46,883 nucleotides of DNA from JBFLXB01 sp964570625 (GCA_964570625.1 CAZMYW010000013.1:1-46883), one strand, 5' to 3'. Numbered from the stretch's first letter, positions 25,020 to 34,476 are shown. The notes: generated from the letters alone by a model not told the origin. Numbers and translations are program-made.

Positions 25020-25940
25020 CTAGATGTAGGGGCAGAAATCTCCCTGAAGCGTTTCGATCGGCTGGGCAACCGGGATCTGGCTCAGCGCCGCCGTGCCATC
25101 CTCATAGCCCAGTTCCAGCGCCCGGTTGATCTGGAGTTTCTTGTGAAAGTCCATGAATCCCAGGCCCAACGTTCTAGACGGCTGGATCACCGTGAGGTCC
25201 ACAAACTTATAGCCGCTACCCTGTGACGTGAGGTTGATTCGGCGTGCCAATTCGATGTCAACCAGCATGTTCGACCGCTGCGCCAGATTCATGACCTGAA
25301 TAGCCCACTCGAGATTGTTGCGGGCGGCGCGTCGGTGATCATCCGGGTGGTCGCACACCACGGCGTAGATCCGCTCCGCCCCGGCCGAAATGGCCGGTTT
25401 CAGCGGCCACACCGTCGCCCCCAGATCCACGTATTCGTGCCCGTTCATTTCGACCGGCGGAAACACCAAGGGAATCGAGGTGCTCGCCAACAGTGCCCGG
25501 TGCAGATCGGGAAAATGGTTGTCGAATCGCTCGACTCGGTGCAGGGTTTGGTTGTAGCAGGTCACAATTAGTGCACGAGAACTGGATCGAATCTTCTCGA
25601 GGGTGACATTCTCGCGGATCAAACGGGCAATGGGATCGGAGCTGTAGGCCGGATATCGGTACGGACGAATGAACGACAGGAAGAACTGGACCCGCGAGCG
25701 CAATCCATACACCTGAGAAGGTGTGAGCAGGCGCCAAATTTCAGCGAGTCGTTCCTCCTCACCTGCGACCACCATCGCGGCCACCAATGCGCCGACCGAT
25801 GTTCCCGACACGATCTCAGGGCTGACGCGCTGCTTGGCGAACGCCAGCGCCACGCCGGCGTTGTAAGCGCCGCGGGCGCCTCCGCCGGAGAAAACAATCG
25901 CGGTTTTCGACTGAATCGTGCCCACCGTCCTATTCGCCAC
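25020..25940 (-). CDS. Patatin-like phospholipase family protein
   Basis: This is a 306-residue patatin-fold acyl hydrolase, probably acting on lipid acyl esters. The oxyanion motif GGGARGAY lies near the N-terminus and the nucleophile elbow GTSVG about 25 residues later. The catalytic Asp motif reads DLGA, where families usually have DGG or DGA, so the residue after the Asp is leucine. No signal peptide is visible, so it may be cytoplasmic. The start is GTG 25938-25940, or GTG 25923-25925, which has AGGA just upstream. Confidence 0.88.
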   Translation of the reverse strand: MANRTVGTIQSKTAIVFSGGGARGAYNAGVALAFAKQRVSPEIVSGTSVGALVAAMVVAGEEERLAEIWRLLTPSQVYGLRSRVQFFLSFIRPYRYPAYSSDPIARLIRENVTLEKIRSSSRALIVTCYNQTLHRVERFDNHFPDLHRALLASTSIPLVFPPVEMNGHEYVDLGATVWPLKPAISAGAERIYAVVCDHPDDHRRAARNNLEWAIQVMNLAQRSNMLVDIELARRINLTSQGSGYKFVDLTVIQPSRTLGLGFMDFHKKLQINRALELGYEDGTAALSQIPVAQPIETLQGDFCPYI

Positions 25941-25944
25941 CTAA

Positions 25945-25973
25945 AACGTACCGTCCCGCCGAAGGCTTGTCAA
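25945..25973 (-). promoter_or_regulatory. Putative promoter of the patatin gene
   Basis: Minus-strand TTGACA (25968-25973) with a 17-bp spacer to TACGTT (25945-25950), a weak -10. The -35 lies in the loop of the hairpin at 25950-25989. Transcription would start at or just before the GTG at 25940, which makes the downstream GTG at 25925 more likely as the start. Confidence 0.45.
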
Positions 25974-25989
25974 CGCCTGGCGGGACGGT
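25950..25989 (-). terminator. Terminator-like hairpin after the ParA-CBM48 gene
   Basis: ACCGTCCCGCC (25950-25960) pairs perfectly with GGCGGGACGGT (25979-25989) around a loop with an inner AGGC/GCCT stem. The minus-strand transcript continues ACGTTTTAGG, giving a short T-run. It probably ends the ParA-CBM48 transcript. Confidence 0.6.
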
Positions 25990-26022
25990 CGCGGCAGACC
26001 GATCAGTATTTCACGATTTCAC

Positions 26023-27168
26023 TTACGCGTTCACCACTCGATGTTCCGCGGCCGGCTGCGTCATCGTTCCTGACGGGGTCGGACTCTTGAGCAGGGTCAC
26101 AGTCACCCCCTCGACCACGACAACGGAGCTCTGGCCACCCAAGCTATCTTGAACCGTCAGCCCGTTGTTCGGGTCCTCGCGCCACTCGTCGTCCACCACG
26201 AACTTGTACTGGTAGCTGCCCGGCGGCAGCAGAACGAATTTCTTCCAGACCCCCCCCTCCTGCTTCAAGCTGAACACGTCTCGATCCGGAACCCAACCGT
26301 TGAAGTCGCCCGCCAGCTTCACGTCGTGCGCCCCCAGCGCCTTGATCGAAAACACCACTCCGGACCTGGCGTGCGGGCCCAACCCGCCCTCAACCTCTGT
26401 TGAACGAGCCTTTATTTTCTCCGCAGTGATCACTTCGCGCGCCAGGGCCATATAATCTTTGAAGCCGGCTGAGTCTGGCGCATACTCGGTGATCGGGAGT
26501 CCCAAACTGACGGCTTCTCGAAGTTTGTCGTTCAGATTGATCGTGGTGGTCATCGTGATCGGGTTGAACCGTTCCCGGATCTTGGCCAGCACGTCTTTGG
26601 CATAGCCAGCGCGACGATCGAACTTGGTTGGGAGAATTCGCACGACAATCTCATGGCCGACTTTCTCGCTGATCAGCTTGATGGTTTCGGAAAGCTTCAC
26701 CACCCCCTGAAGGGAAAAGAAGCTGGTTTCGACCGGAACAATCGCTTCCTCGCAGGCGATCAGCGCGTTGAAGGTCAGCAGGCCCACGCTGGGGGGACAG
26801 TCGATCAGAATGTAATCAAAGCTGTCGGCGAGCGTGGCGATCCGTGCCGCCAACTGACGCTCTCGTTCCGGAGTGCCCGCGAGAAACTGTTCAATCGCGC
26901 TCAGCGCGATATTTGATGGGGCGAGCGACAGGTTCGGGAGGACCTGACTGATGACGTCTTCGAGCGGAGTTTCGCCGATCAACACCTCGTACATCCCCCG
27001 TTCGGCCTCCTCCGGCTTCACACTCAAACCGAGTGTGGCATGAGCCTGGGGATCGAGATCAATGAGCAGAACGTTGCGCGATTGCGCGGCCAGACACGCC
27101 GCCAGATTGATGGCCGTGGTCGTTTTCCCACACCCACCCTTTTGGTTCACGATCGCCACCACACGCAT
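26023..27168 (-). CDS. ParA-family ATPase fused to a CBM48/AMPK-type glycogen-binding domain
   Basis: This 381-residue protein has two parts. Residues 1-260 are a ParA/MinD ATPase with deviant Walker A KGGCGKTT, LLIDLDPQAHAT and LIDCPPSVGLLT. Residues about 270-360 match the AMPK beta-subunit/isoamylase-N carbohydrate-binding fold, with VKLAGDFNGW, PPGSYQYKFVVDDEW and EDPNN. Such modules bind glycogen or act as protein-interaction E-sets. It is distinct from the parA beside parB and has no parB partner. ATG at 27166-27168 follows AGGGAGG, rejecting an upstream start. It may position a carbohydrate granule or envelope component in the way ParA-like proteins position cargo, but that is inference. 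Confidence 0.92.
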   Translation of the reverse strand: MRVVAIVNQKGGCGKTTTAINLAACLAAQSRNVLLIDLDPQAHATLGLSVKPEEAERGMYEVLIGETPLEDVISQVLPNLSLAPSNIALSAIEQFLAGTPERERQLAARIATLADSFDYILIDCPPSVGLLTFNALIACEEAIVPVETSFFSLQGVVKLSETIKLISEKVGHEIVVRILPTKFDRRAGYAKDVLAKIRERFNPITMTTTINLNDKLREAVSLGLPITEYAPDSAGFKDYMALAREVITAEKIKARSTEVEGGLGPHARSGVVFSIKALGAHDVKLAGDFNGWVPDRDVFSLKQEGGVWKKFVLLPPGSYQYKFVVDDEWREDPNNGLTVQDSLGGQSSVVVVEGVTVTLLKSPTPSGTMTQPAAEHRVVNA

Positions 27169-27495
27169 GGTCCAGCCTCCCTGTGGCATATGCGGCCCGC
27201 TCCGGAGCCGCATCACACGAACCCCTGATTTCCGCCATTCGTTCCAGTGATCACAATAGGCACAGCTCACCACAAATTCGTGTAACCAAAGATCTGTTCT
27301 CTCACCCCCTCTCTGATACCGAGATACCGAGCGATGACCCTAGGTAATTTCCTACTAAATTCTTGATGTTATAGCCTAGTTATACTGTTACTGGTTCGTA
27401 ACATATGCCCACTATCTTGTCAAGAAGAAAGTCTAAATTTCGAAGATCTTGTTCAGATTTATTTTCGGCAGGAGATGACCCGCGAGGATCGGGCC
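27169..27495. other. AT-rich intergenic region upstream of the ParA-CBM48 gene
   Basis: This 327-bp gap has no credible gene. Its left part is GC-rich 5' leader of the ParA-CBM48 gene. The 27290-27470 part is conspicuously AT-rich against its surroundings. It contains TGTTAC-TGGTTC-GTAACA (27386-27403), a 6-bp-arm inverted repeat that could be an operator, and on the minus strand a TTGACA (27415-27422 region) without a convincing -10. bioB also ends here, so the region probably holds bioB termination and the ParA-CBM48 promoter. Confidence 0.45.
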
Positions 27496-28479
27496 TTAAA
27501 CGGGGGAGGGCAGGATATCCACCTCAAAACCAAGATCTCGTACCATCGCCACCGCGTCATCGGCACTCTGACCGCCTGTGGTCAAGTACCCGTTGATGAA
27601 CAGGGAATTCCCAGGGTACAGCGCCAATGCCTGTAAGCTGCGCAAGTTGATTTCTCGTCCGCCCGCAATGCGAATCTCGGTTTTCGGCAGGAGGAACCGA
27701 AACAAACACAGAATCTTCAGACACCGCCAAGGCGTCAGCTCGTTCATCTCGGCCAGCGGGGTACCAGGCATCGGGTTCAAAAAATTGATCGGCACGGAAT
27801 CCACGCCCAATGCGCGTAGCGCTCGAGCCACGTCGATCAGGTCCTGATCGCTCTCGCCCATTCCCGCCAATACGCCGCTGCACGTAGAGAGTCCTGCGGT
27901 TTGAGCCGCTTCCACCGTGGCCACGCGGTCGGCGTAGGTATGGGTCGTGCAGATCCGGGGGTAGTGTCGCGCGCTCGTATTCAGGTTGTGATTCACTCGA
28001 TCCACACCGACCTGTTTGAGGCGCTGCGCCTTCTCAGCGTCCAGCAGCCCAAGGGAGCAGCACACCTCAATCGGCACCGCGCTTTTGACCGCCTGCACCG
28101 CCAACGCCACCTCGTTCAGCTCCCGATCCGTCGCGCCTCGACCGCTGATGACAATGCAGAACCGATGGGCGCCCGATTCGTAGGCTCGATGCGCCGCGTC
28201 GCGAATTTCTTCCGGCGAACGGAGCGGATACCGCTCAATCTCCGAGCTGGCGAGCGACGACTGAGAACAATACCCGCAGTCCTCTGGACATAACCCGCTT
28301 TTTGCGTTCATCAACACGTGAAACTGTACCCGTCGACCAAATGTGGCCCGACGAACCTCGAACGCGGCCTCCACCATCCGCGGCAAATCGTCGATCGGGG
28401 CTTCCAGCAGTTGGCGGCCCTCCTGCTCGGTCAACACGTCTCCCGCCAGCGAGCGTTCGGCCACCCATGTATAGTCCAT
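27496..28479 (-). CDS. bioB: Biotin synthase
   Basis: BioB is the radical SAM enzyme that inserts sulfur into dethiobiotin. The 327-residue product has the [4Fe-4S] motif C64-PED-C68-GY-C71, KSGLCPEDCGYCSQSS around it, NHNLNTS, GLLDAEKAQRLKQ and the C-terminal YPGNSLFINGYLTTGG. The other cluster ligands (C in CIV, CCSLG and R in GGRE) are visible. ATG at 28477-28479 follows GGAGGAGGG. No other biotin gene is in the window. Upstream lies a promoter at 28514-28542. Confidence 0.96.
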   Translation of the reverse strand: MDYTWVAERSLAGDVLTEQEGRQLLEAPIDDLPRMVEAAFEVRRATFGRRVQFHVLMNAKSGLCPEDCGYCSQSSLASSEIERYPLRSPEEIRDAAHRAYESGAHRFCIVISGRGATDRELNEVALAVQAVKSAVPIEVCCSLGLLDAEKAQRLKQVGVDRVNHNLNTSARHYPRICTTHTYADRVATVEAAQTAGLSTCSGVLAGMGESDQDLIDVARALRALGVDSVPINFLNPMPGTPLAEMNELTPWRCLKILCLFRFLLPKTEIRIAGGREINLRSLQALALYPGNSLFINGYLTTGGQSADDAVAMVRDLGFEVDILPSPV

Positions 28480-28513
28480 CTGCACCCTCCTCCCCCGCCA
28501 ACCTACCGGCCAA

Positions 28514-28542
28514 GCTATACCCGTTTCTCGGGCTTTTTTCAA
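28514..28542 (-). promoter_or_regulatory. Promoter of bioB
   Basis: Minus-strand TTGAAA (28537-28542), a 17-bp spacer and TATAGC (28514-28519) lie 35 bp upstream of the start codon. The spacer contains a short CCCG/CGGG hairpin that on the plus strand is followed by six T residues. Confidence 0.65.
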
Positions 28543-28609
28543 CACAATCTTGTAGTTGCAGCGATTCCAAAGCACCGGAGCGAATATCTTCCGTACCTCA
28601 AAGGTCCTT

Positions 28610-29563
28610 ATGTCTGTGGGAAAACCACGGCTATTGTTCTTGGGAATTTCGGCGTATCTCCTCGCTGCGTGCGGAGCCGGGCTCCCACCCGAGGAGGGGG
28701 GCACACAGGCGCCTCCGGTGCAAGGGTGCCAGTCCTCTGGCGCGCCCCTGGATTTTGTGGTCACCAACGACGCGGCCTCCGTGTTTTGGGCCGAAGATCC
28801 GCGAATCAATCCCGGCGACCCGACGATCGATCAGTCCAAAATCAAGCTGATCTTTGATATTCCGCAGGGTCAACTGCCGACCGGGGTCTCGACTGCCAGG
28901 ATTCGCGTCGGAGTCCTCCCTAACTTCATCATCAACGACCCCGTTCATGTTGACACGGTATTCCAGATTCTCGCCGTCGATCCGACGGATCTGACCGGTT
29001 TTAGCGGCAGCGGCGCGACCCAAGTGCGCCTGGCGCTTCGTTACGACCCAGTCGCGTGTGACATTCCGGCGGATGTCGAAGCGAATCTCGTGCTGGGTCG
29101 ACTCAACACCACGAACGGCGCCTGGCTTGAGGTCTGCGGAGACACCGCCGACACCAGTTTGACTATCCGCGAAGTATCCTGCTCTGAAGGAGATCTTAGT
29201 TTCGGAGTGTTCGGGGTGATCCCGAGGGTGGGCAGCCCACTCGATGACGTCATTCCCCCGGTCTTTCCGACGTCGTCCTTCAGTCTTACGAGTTCCAGTC
29301 GATGCAACTCGTGCGTTCCTGCATCAATCGACCTCGAATGGGGCCCAGCATCCGACGTGGGCGGCAGCGGAATCAGGGGGTACTGGATCTACGTCGACGG
29401 CGTCCGGGTGGCGTTCACCTCGGATACCACCGCCACCCCCAATGTCGGCTTTACGCTCCGATCATCCGGCACGATCGACACCACCCGGGAACACCTCTAC
29501 CAAGTTCAGGCCGTCGACAACGCTGACAACGTTTCGACGCTCTTCGGCGCGCTGCGGACGTAA
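28610..29563 (+). CDS. Lipoprotein with a C-terminal fibronectin-type III-like domain
   Basis: This 317-residue protein has a signal peptide and lipobox LLAAC. The middle (about 60-200) contains a domain I do not recognise, with several cysteines. The C-terminal 95 residues look like an Fn3/Ig-like sandwich, with SGIRGYWIYVDGVRVAFT and YQVQAVDNADNVST. Such proteins are usually extracellular or outer-membrane anchored and act in adhesion or binding. ATG at 28610-28612 follows AAAGG. It is divergent from bioB and stands 103 bp before the TPR gene cluster, so it may be part of the same envelope system. Confidence 0.75.
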   Translation: MSVGKPRLLFLGISAYLLAACGAGLPPEEGGTQAPPVQGCQSSGAPLDFVVTNDAASVFWAEDPRINPGDPTIDQSKIKLIFDIPQGQLPTGVSTARIRVGVLPNFIINDPVHVDTVFQILAVDPTDLTGFSGSGATQVRLALRYDPVACDIPADVEANLVLGRLNTTNGAWLEVCGDTADTSLTIREVSCSEGDLSFGVFGVIPRVGSPLDDVIPPVFPTSSFSLTSSSRCNSCVPASIDLEWGPASDVGGSGIRGYWIYVDGVRVAFTSDTTATPNVGFTLRSSGTIDTTREHLYQVQAVDNADNVSTLFGALRT

Positions 29564-29666
29564 CGTCCTGGCGACCCATTGCGTTAGCATCCTGCCGTCC
29601 GCTACCATGGGACCGACTTCCATATCCGTGCGTCGCCCGCCGAGCCGCCGTGTTTGCCCAGACATC

Positions 29667-31622
29667 ATGGTAAGCCACTCCATGCAATCCCGCCCCTCAA
29701 CCATTCCCCACTTTGCAAGACCATGGCGGCACGTCCCTCGGCTGAGCGCCGGTGTGGTGTTCGGAGGCATGCTCCTGACATCGGTCGCGTGGTCTGCGGA
29801 CACTGACCCGGACCGCCACGCGCGCGAGCTCAAGCAGGCGATCGTCGCGTTCGCCGCCTCCGCGCTGACAATACGCGAAGGCCCCGTGGCACCTCCTCCC
29901 CACATGGAGGTGTTATTCGAGGTCGAGAAGCGCGGCGAGGCGGTTCATGCGCATCACCTCCCAGGATGGCTTCGCGTCTCGCTGGACAAACTGCCGCCGG
30001 TCGAACATACCTATACCGACGGAGAGTGGCACGCCCTGGCCGATGGCGCCCTGCATCTCCTGCTGACTGCCCCATCCTTTGTAGGAGCGCGCACGCTGAC
30101 GGTCCACTTCAAGGGAATCGATCGCAACGGGAAACCCTATCTCCGCACGAAAACCTTTTCGCTGGAAACAGCGCGTCCCTCGGACCACCGCGTGCTCCGG
30201 TTCCGCGCCGCGGCTAACGAAGAACCGACCCTCTCCCTCGAGACACTCGGCGAGTCGTTGCTCCGGTCACCAACCACGGGGCAGCCGACGGATGACTTGC
30301 TGTACCGGATCGGGCTGTTCGAGTCAGCGTCCGGGAACCACGCCGCGGCGGCGGCCTTTTTTCTGGCCGCCCTTGACTCGAAGGTGGCCGGCACCCGTCA
30401 AGCTGAAATCCGCCTCCGCCTCGCCGAAGCGTACGCCGCTGTCGGCGCGCCCGAAGAGGCCGAAGTCCTGCTGGAACGAGTGGCGACGGAGAGCCCTGAT
30501 GGCATGCTCCGGGCACGGGCATGGCTCTTGATCGAGCGTATTGCCGCACAGGAAGGTCGTCACCGCCGGGTGCTCGAGGCGTACGCGCGCATCGGTCCCT
30601 CGCTCCCCCCCGAACTTGTAAGCGAAGCCAACACGCTCGCCGGTTCAAGCGCGTTAGTCCTGCGGGAGTACTCGCAGGCCGCCGGGCTCTTTCGAGCCGT
30701 GCCGAAGTCCAGCGTCGACGCCCCCTTCGCGCTGTTCGGCCAAGCTCAGGCGCTTGCCGGCCACGGCGATGCGTTCACGGCCGGAACCCTGTTTGCCAAG
30801 CTCGGCGACACGCGCTCCCTCTTCAATCCCGTCCAGTCACGGGTGACGGAGTATGCCCACGCCGCGCTGGGTCTTCAGATGGTCACGCAAGGCCGGTACG
30901 AAGAAGCGATCACCCAACTCGGCCGTGTGCCGCCTGATCATCCGCTGTCGGATACCACACAGTTCGCCATCGGCTGGTGCCTCCGGGAAACCGGAGAACA
31001 CGTCACAGCCATCGCGGTATTTGACGATCTGGTGGCTCGTGCCCCTGAGGGACGGTACACACACGAAGCAAGGCTCGCGACTGCGGCCTCTTATGCGGAC
31101 CTTCGCGCCACAACCCGCTCCGTCGCCGCGTACCGCGCGGCGCTCGATGCGCTGAGTGTATCCAGCACCACGCTGGATCGCCTACAAGAGCGCGTGCGGA
31201 ATCCGAACTGGGACCCCTTGGCTGGCACTGACACGGGGGGCTCGGAAGACGCCAGGCGCCTCTTGGACGACCCATCGATCACCCGCGCATTGGAACGGCA
31301 CCGCTGGCTGGTCCGGTTCGGGCGAGAGCTGCAGCGGGCGCTGGACCGCTTTCCCGGATTTTTGGCGGCGCCGCAAGGCCCCTCCACGCTGGGCGGGCGC
31401 CTTCATACCATTGACGGGTCGCACCTGGTGAACCAGGGCCACGATTTATTGGCGCGGCTCGATGTGGTCAAAAAGGAGTCTCGTGACGCCTTGTCGGCGC
31501 TGGTCACACAAACGATCGCCCGGGAGCAGGCGCGCCTCGAAGAATGGTCGGTCGCAGCCAGTCTGGGCATCGCGCGCAACCTGCGGGATGATGTCGGCGG
31601 GGAGGTCCTGATCGTTGAGTAA
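29667..31622 (+). CDS. Periplasmic TPR-repeat protein
   Basis: This is a 651-residue protein with an N-terminal signal sequence (hydrophobic LSAGVVFGGMLLTSVAWSA, start at ATG 29667 or ATG 29682). An N-terminal beta-rich segment is followed by tetratricopeptide repeats from about residue 210 to 480 (for example AEIRLRLAEAYAAVGAPEEA and YEEAITQLGRVPPDHPLSDT) and a long helical C-terminal region. It is likely a scaffold in the periplasm. The downstream gene overlaps it by 8 bp. No enzymatic motif is visible. Confidence 0.8.
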   Translation: MVSHSMQSRPSTIPHFARPWRHVPRLSAGVVFGGMLLTSVAWSADTDPDRHARELKQAIVAFAASALTIREGPVAPPPHMEVLFEVEKRGEAVHAHHLPGWLRVSLDKLPPVEHTYTDGEWHALADGALHLLLTAPSFVGARTLTVHFKGIDRNGKPYLRTKTFSLETARPSDHRVLRFRAAANEEPTLSLETLGESLLRSPTTGQPTDDLLYRIGLFESASGNHAAAAAFFLAALDSKVAGTRQAEIRLRLAEAYAAVGAPEEAEVLLERVATESPDGMLRARAWLLIERIAAQEGRHRRVLEAYARIGPSLPPELVSEANTLAGSSALVLREYSQAAGLFRAVPKSSVDAPFALFGQAQALAGHGDAFTAGTLFAKLGDTRSLFNPVQSRVTEYAHAALGLQMVTQGRYEEAITQLGRVPPDHPLSDTTQFAIGWCLRETGEHVTAIAVFDDLVARAPEGRYTHEARLATAASYADLRATTRSVAAYRAALDALSVSSTTLDRLQERVRNPNWDPLAGTDTGGSEDARRLLDDPSITRALERHRWLVRFGRELQRALDRFPGFLAAPQGPSTLGGRLHTIDGSHLVNQGHDLLARLDVVKKESRDALSALVTQTIAREQARLEEWSVAASLGIARNLRDDVGGEVLIVE

Positions 31623-34476
31623 CCAGCCGCGCCGTCACGGGCCTCGCGCGTGGGTGATCGTGGCTGGTGGTGTCGCACTGGCGCTTGGATGGCCACTGCC
31701 GACGCAGTCCGCCGACAATCCGCCGTTGGTGATCGATCCGGCAAAACGGCGGGCCATTACCCAAGAGGTCCTGTCCAGCCAGCGAGATCCGCGCGGCAAG
31801 ACCCAAAAGCTGGAGGCACTTCGGGCATACGAGCGCTTCGTGATGGAAGATTTGGCCGGCCGATCCGCGCTGCGCGCGGAAGCCATGCACAATTTGGGTG
31901 ATCTGTACGCCGAGATCGAAACCGCGGCAGCGGCGCGCGTCGTGCGCGGGAAAAACGCGGCCTCACCGTCCCGGGCCAAATCGATCGCGGTCTACGAACG
32001 GCTGCTGGCTCTTTATCCCAGTCGAGCTGAAAACGACGGGGCCTTGTACCAACTGGCGCGCGCGTATTGGGAAGCCGGCCGGATGGATGAAGCCTTCACA
32101 CGTCTGCGCCGTATCCGAACCGATTACCCCAAGAGCGCGTACGCGCCCGAAGCCGCGTTCCGCCTGGGGGTTCGGGCCTTTGCAGGCCGAGACTTCTCCG
32201 GCGCAGCCGACCTATTCACCAAAGCAACCCAGGGACACGACGCCGCACTCGTAGAAGCGGCCCGATTCCATCTGGGGTGGACCGACCTCAACCGGCAAGA
32301 GTATCGAGCCGCCGCCGACGCGTTTACGGCAATCCTCGACACCGCAGTCGCCCAACGCCGAGCGACGTCGCGCACCTTCTCGCTGTCAGAGTTCCCGGAG
32401 GGAGAAGCCACCTTTTTGTCCGAAGTCGTGAAAGCGCTGCTCCTGGCATTCGACTACTTGGGCGGGCCGGATGAACTGCGCGCGTATTTGGCCGCGAGCG
32501 AGCGGCGACCGTACGAGGAAACGCTCTATCGAACGCTCGGCGGGCTCTATCAGGAGCAAGACCGGACGGCCGACGCCGTGGCGGCCTATGAGGCGTTTCT
32601 GGGCGCCGCACCCCTTCACCCAGACGCCCCGCGGTTTCAGTCTTCGATCGCGGAGGCGTACACCCGCGCTAAATGGCAAGGCGCGTTGATTCAGGCGCGC
32701 GAGCGCTTCGCGGAGCGGTATGGACCCGGCAGCGCCTGGGCACGCGCCAATCCTGAAACCGCCAAGCAGGTCGCCCTCCCCCAGGTCAAAGACGCGCTCT
32801 ATCAACTCGCGCTTTACGAACACGCTCAAGCCCAGACCACCCGTCGCCCCACCGCCTGGGAAAAGGCCTTGGCGCGTGACGACCGGTTTCTCGCATGGTT
32901 TCCCACCGACCTCGAGGCCGCGCGGATCGCGTGGTTGCGCGGGGAAGCTCTCTTCGAGTTGGAACGATACGCCGACGCGGCGGACGCCTACCAACGAAGC
33001 GCCTACGACTATCCGCTACACCCCCAAACGCGCGAAGCGGCGTATGCCGTCCTCACGGCCAGAGAGCGGGTGATCCCGGTCGATGGCGCCGTGTCGCCTG
33101 ACACTGCGGAACGTTTGGCCGCCAGCGCGTTGCAGTTCATCAACGCCTTCCCGGACGACAGCCGGAATCCGGACGTGCTCATGAAAGCAGCACAGACCGC
33201 GCAGCGCGCGGGCCGGTCCCAAACCGCCGACACGCTCGCACGCCGGCTGGTGGACCGTTACCCCTCGAGTCGTTGGACCAGTCCAGCGCAGCGGCTGATC
33301 GGGCAAGCCCTGTATGACCAGGGGCAGTTTGTGGAGGCCGAACAGGCGTTCCGCCGCGCGCTGACCGGAGCCCCGCCCAAGGAAACCGACGCGTTGAGTG
33401 CGCTCGCCGCGTCCGCGCTCTATCAACGAGCGACCATTGACCGACGAGACGGCCGAAGCAAGGACGCCATCGCCGAGTTCGTGCGCGTGGCCGGGGATTA
33501 CCCCCTCACCTCGCTGGCTCCCGTCGCCCTGGCCGACGCAGCGCAGATACACGAGACGTCGGGCCGGACCGCTGAGGCCATGGTGATTTGGCGGCGTTTG
33601 GTAGACGCACACCCTACCAGTACCGAAGCGCCCACGGCGTTGCGTCGCCTGGCCGCGTCCTCGCAGGCATCGGGGGATCTCCCCGGCGCCATCGAGTGGT
33701 ATGACCGACTGGCGGTCCGCAGCGATTCTGCGACCCAAGACGAAGTGGCCTGGACGGTCGCCGCGCTCGCCGAGCAAACGCGGGACTGGCCGCGCGCAGA
33801 ACGCACACTCGGAGGATTGGCCACGCGGGCAGATCTGCCGACGAGTCAAGCCGTGGAGGCCGGCTTCCGCGCCGCGCGGGCCGCGGCGCAGCAAGGCCGA
33901 ACCGCCGCCAGCGAGACGCTCCGCGATGCGACGCTGACCCGCTACCGGACGTGGCGAGCCCGCGAGCAGGTTCGTGATCTCACCCCGGCCGACGTGCTCG
34001 CAGCCCACGCGCTGCTCGACATCGGGGATCGGCGCGCGGCGTCGTGCGCCGCGATTCGCCTGCGCGAACCTCTGGAGCGAACCTTGGCTGAAAAGCGGTC
34101 GGCACTCAACGCGGCGCTGGAAACATACGCCGAAGGCGTCGCCATCAGAGCTCCGGCCACCACGACCGCAGGGACACACAAGATCGGCCTCGCGCTGGAT
34201 GAGTTCTTCCGCTCGCTCCTCGACTCCGAACCACCCGCTGGGCTGACCGCGGAACAGCTCGAACAATACCGTTTCCTGCTTGAGGAACAGGCCGCACCGT
34301 TCGAGGAGCGGGCGGTCGGCGCGTACGAAACCAACGTGCGTCGCGCGCAGGAAGTCGGGCTCTACGACGACTGGGTCGGGCAGAGCTTCGACCGCCTTGC
34401 CGCGCTCAGACCGGCTCGGTACCGCCGACCCGAGGCTCCCGAGTTGCTACAGAATGGGTTGGGGCGGGTGCCGTGA
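31615..34476 (+). CDS. Large periplasmic TPR-repeat protein
   Basis: This is a 953-residue protein with a signal peptide (WVIVAGGVALALGWPLPTQSA). Almost all of the rest is tetratricopeptide-like helical hairpins, for example LYQLARAYWEAGRMDEAFTR, EAAFRLGVRAFAGRDFSGAA and AFRRALTGAPP. The start is the TTG at 31615, overlapping the previous stop by 8 bp, with GGAGG upstream. Such YbgF/CpoB- or GltA-like repeat proteins couple inner- and outer-membrane complexes. It lies inside the TolQ/TolR cluster, so I infer an envelope-spanning scaffold. Confidence 0.82.
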   Translation: MSNQPRRHGPRAWVIVAGGVALALGWPLPTQSADNPPLVIDPAKRRAITQEVLSSQRDPRGKTQKLEALRAYERFVMEDLAGRSALRAEAMHNLGDLYAEIETAAAARVVRGKNAASPSRAKSIAVYERLLALYPSRAENDGALYQLARAYWEAGRMDEAFTRLRRIRTDYPKSAYAPEAAFRLGVRAFAGRDFSGAADLFTKATQGHDAALVEAARFHLGWTDLNRQEYRAAADAFTAILDTAVAQRRATSRTFSLSEFPEGEATFLSEVVKALLLAFDYLGGPDELRAYLAASERRPYEETLYRTLGGLYQEQDRTADAVAAYEAFLGAAPLHPDAPRFQSSIAEAYTRAKWQGALIQARERFAERYGPGSAWARANPETAKQVALPQVKDALYQLALYEHAQAQTTRRPTAWEKALARDDRFLAWFPTDLEAARIAWLRGEALFELERYADAADAYQRSAYDYPLHPQTREAAYAVLTARERVIPVDGAVSPDTAERLAASALQFINAFPDDSRNPDVLMKAAQTAQRAGRSQTADTLARRLVDRYPSSRWTSPAQRLIGQALYDQGQFVEAEQAFRRALTGAPPKETDALSALAASALYQRATIDRRDGRSKDAIAEFVRVAGDYPLTSLAPVALADAAQIHETSGRTAEAMVIWRRLVDAHPTSTEAPTALRRLAASSQASGDLPGAIEWYDRLAVRSDSATQDEVAWTVAALAEQTRDWPRAERTLGGLATRADLPTSQAVEAGFRAARAAAQQGRTAASETLRDATLTRYRTWRAREQVRDLTPADVLAAHALLDIGDRRAASCAAIRLREPLERTLAEKRSALNAALETYAEGVAIRAPATTTAGTHKIGLALDEFFRSLLDSEPPAGLTAEQLEQYRFLLEEQAAPFEERAVGAYETNVRRAQEVGLYDDWVGQSFDRLAALRPARYRRPEAPELLQNGLGRVP

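Noticed and set aside
28520..28540. A CCCG-TTTCT-CGGG hairpin followed by six T residues on the plus strand
   Set aside because: The stem is only four base pairs and lies inside the bioB promoter, with no transcript on the plus strand ending there.
33016..34266. A 416-codon minus-strand open frame inside the large TPR gene
   Set aside because: It overlaps the TPR gene completely on the opposite strand, which has repeat structure, a signal peptide and overlapping neighbours.
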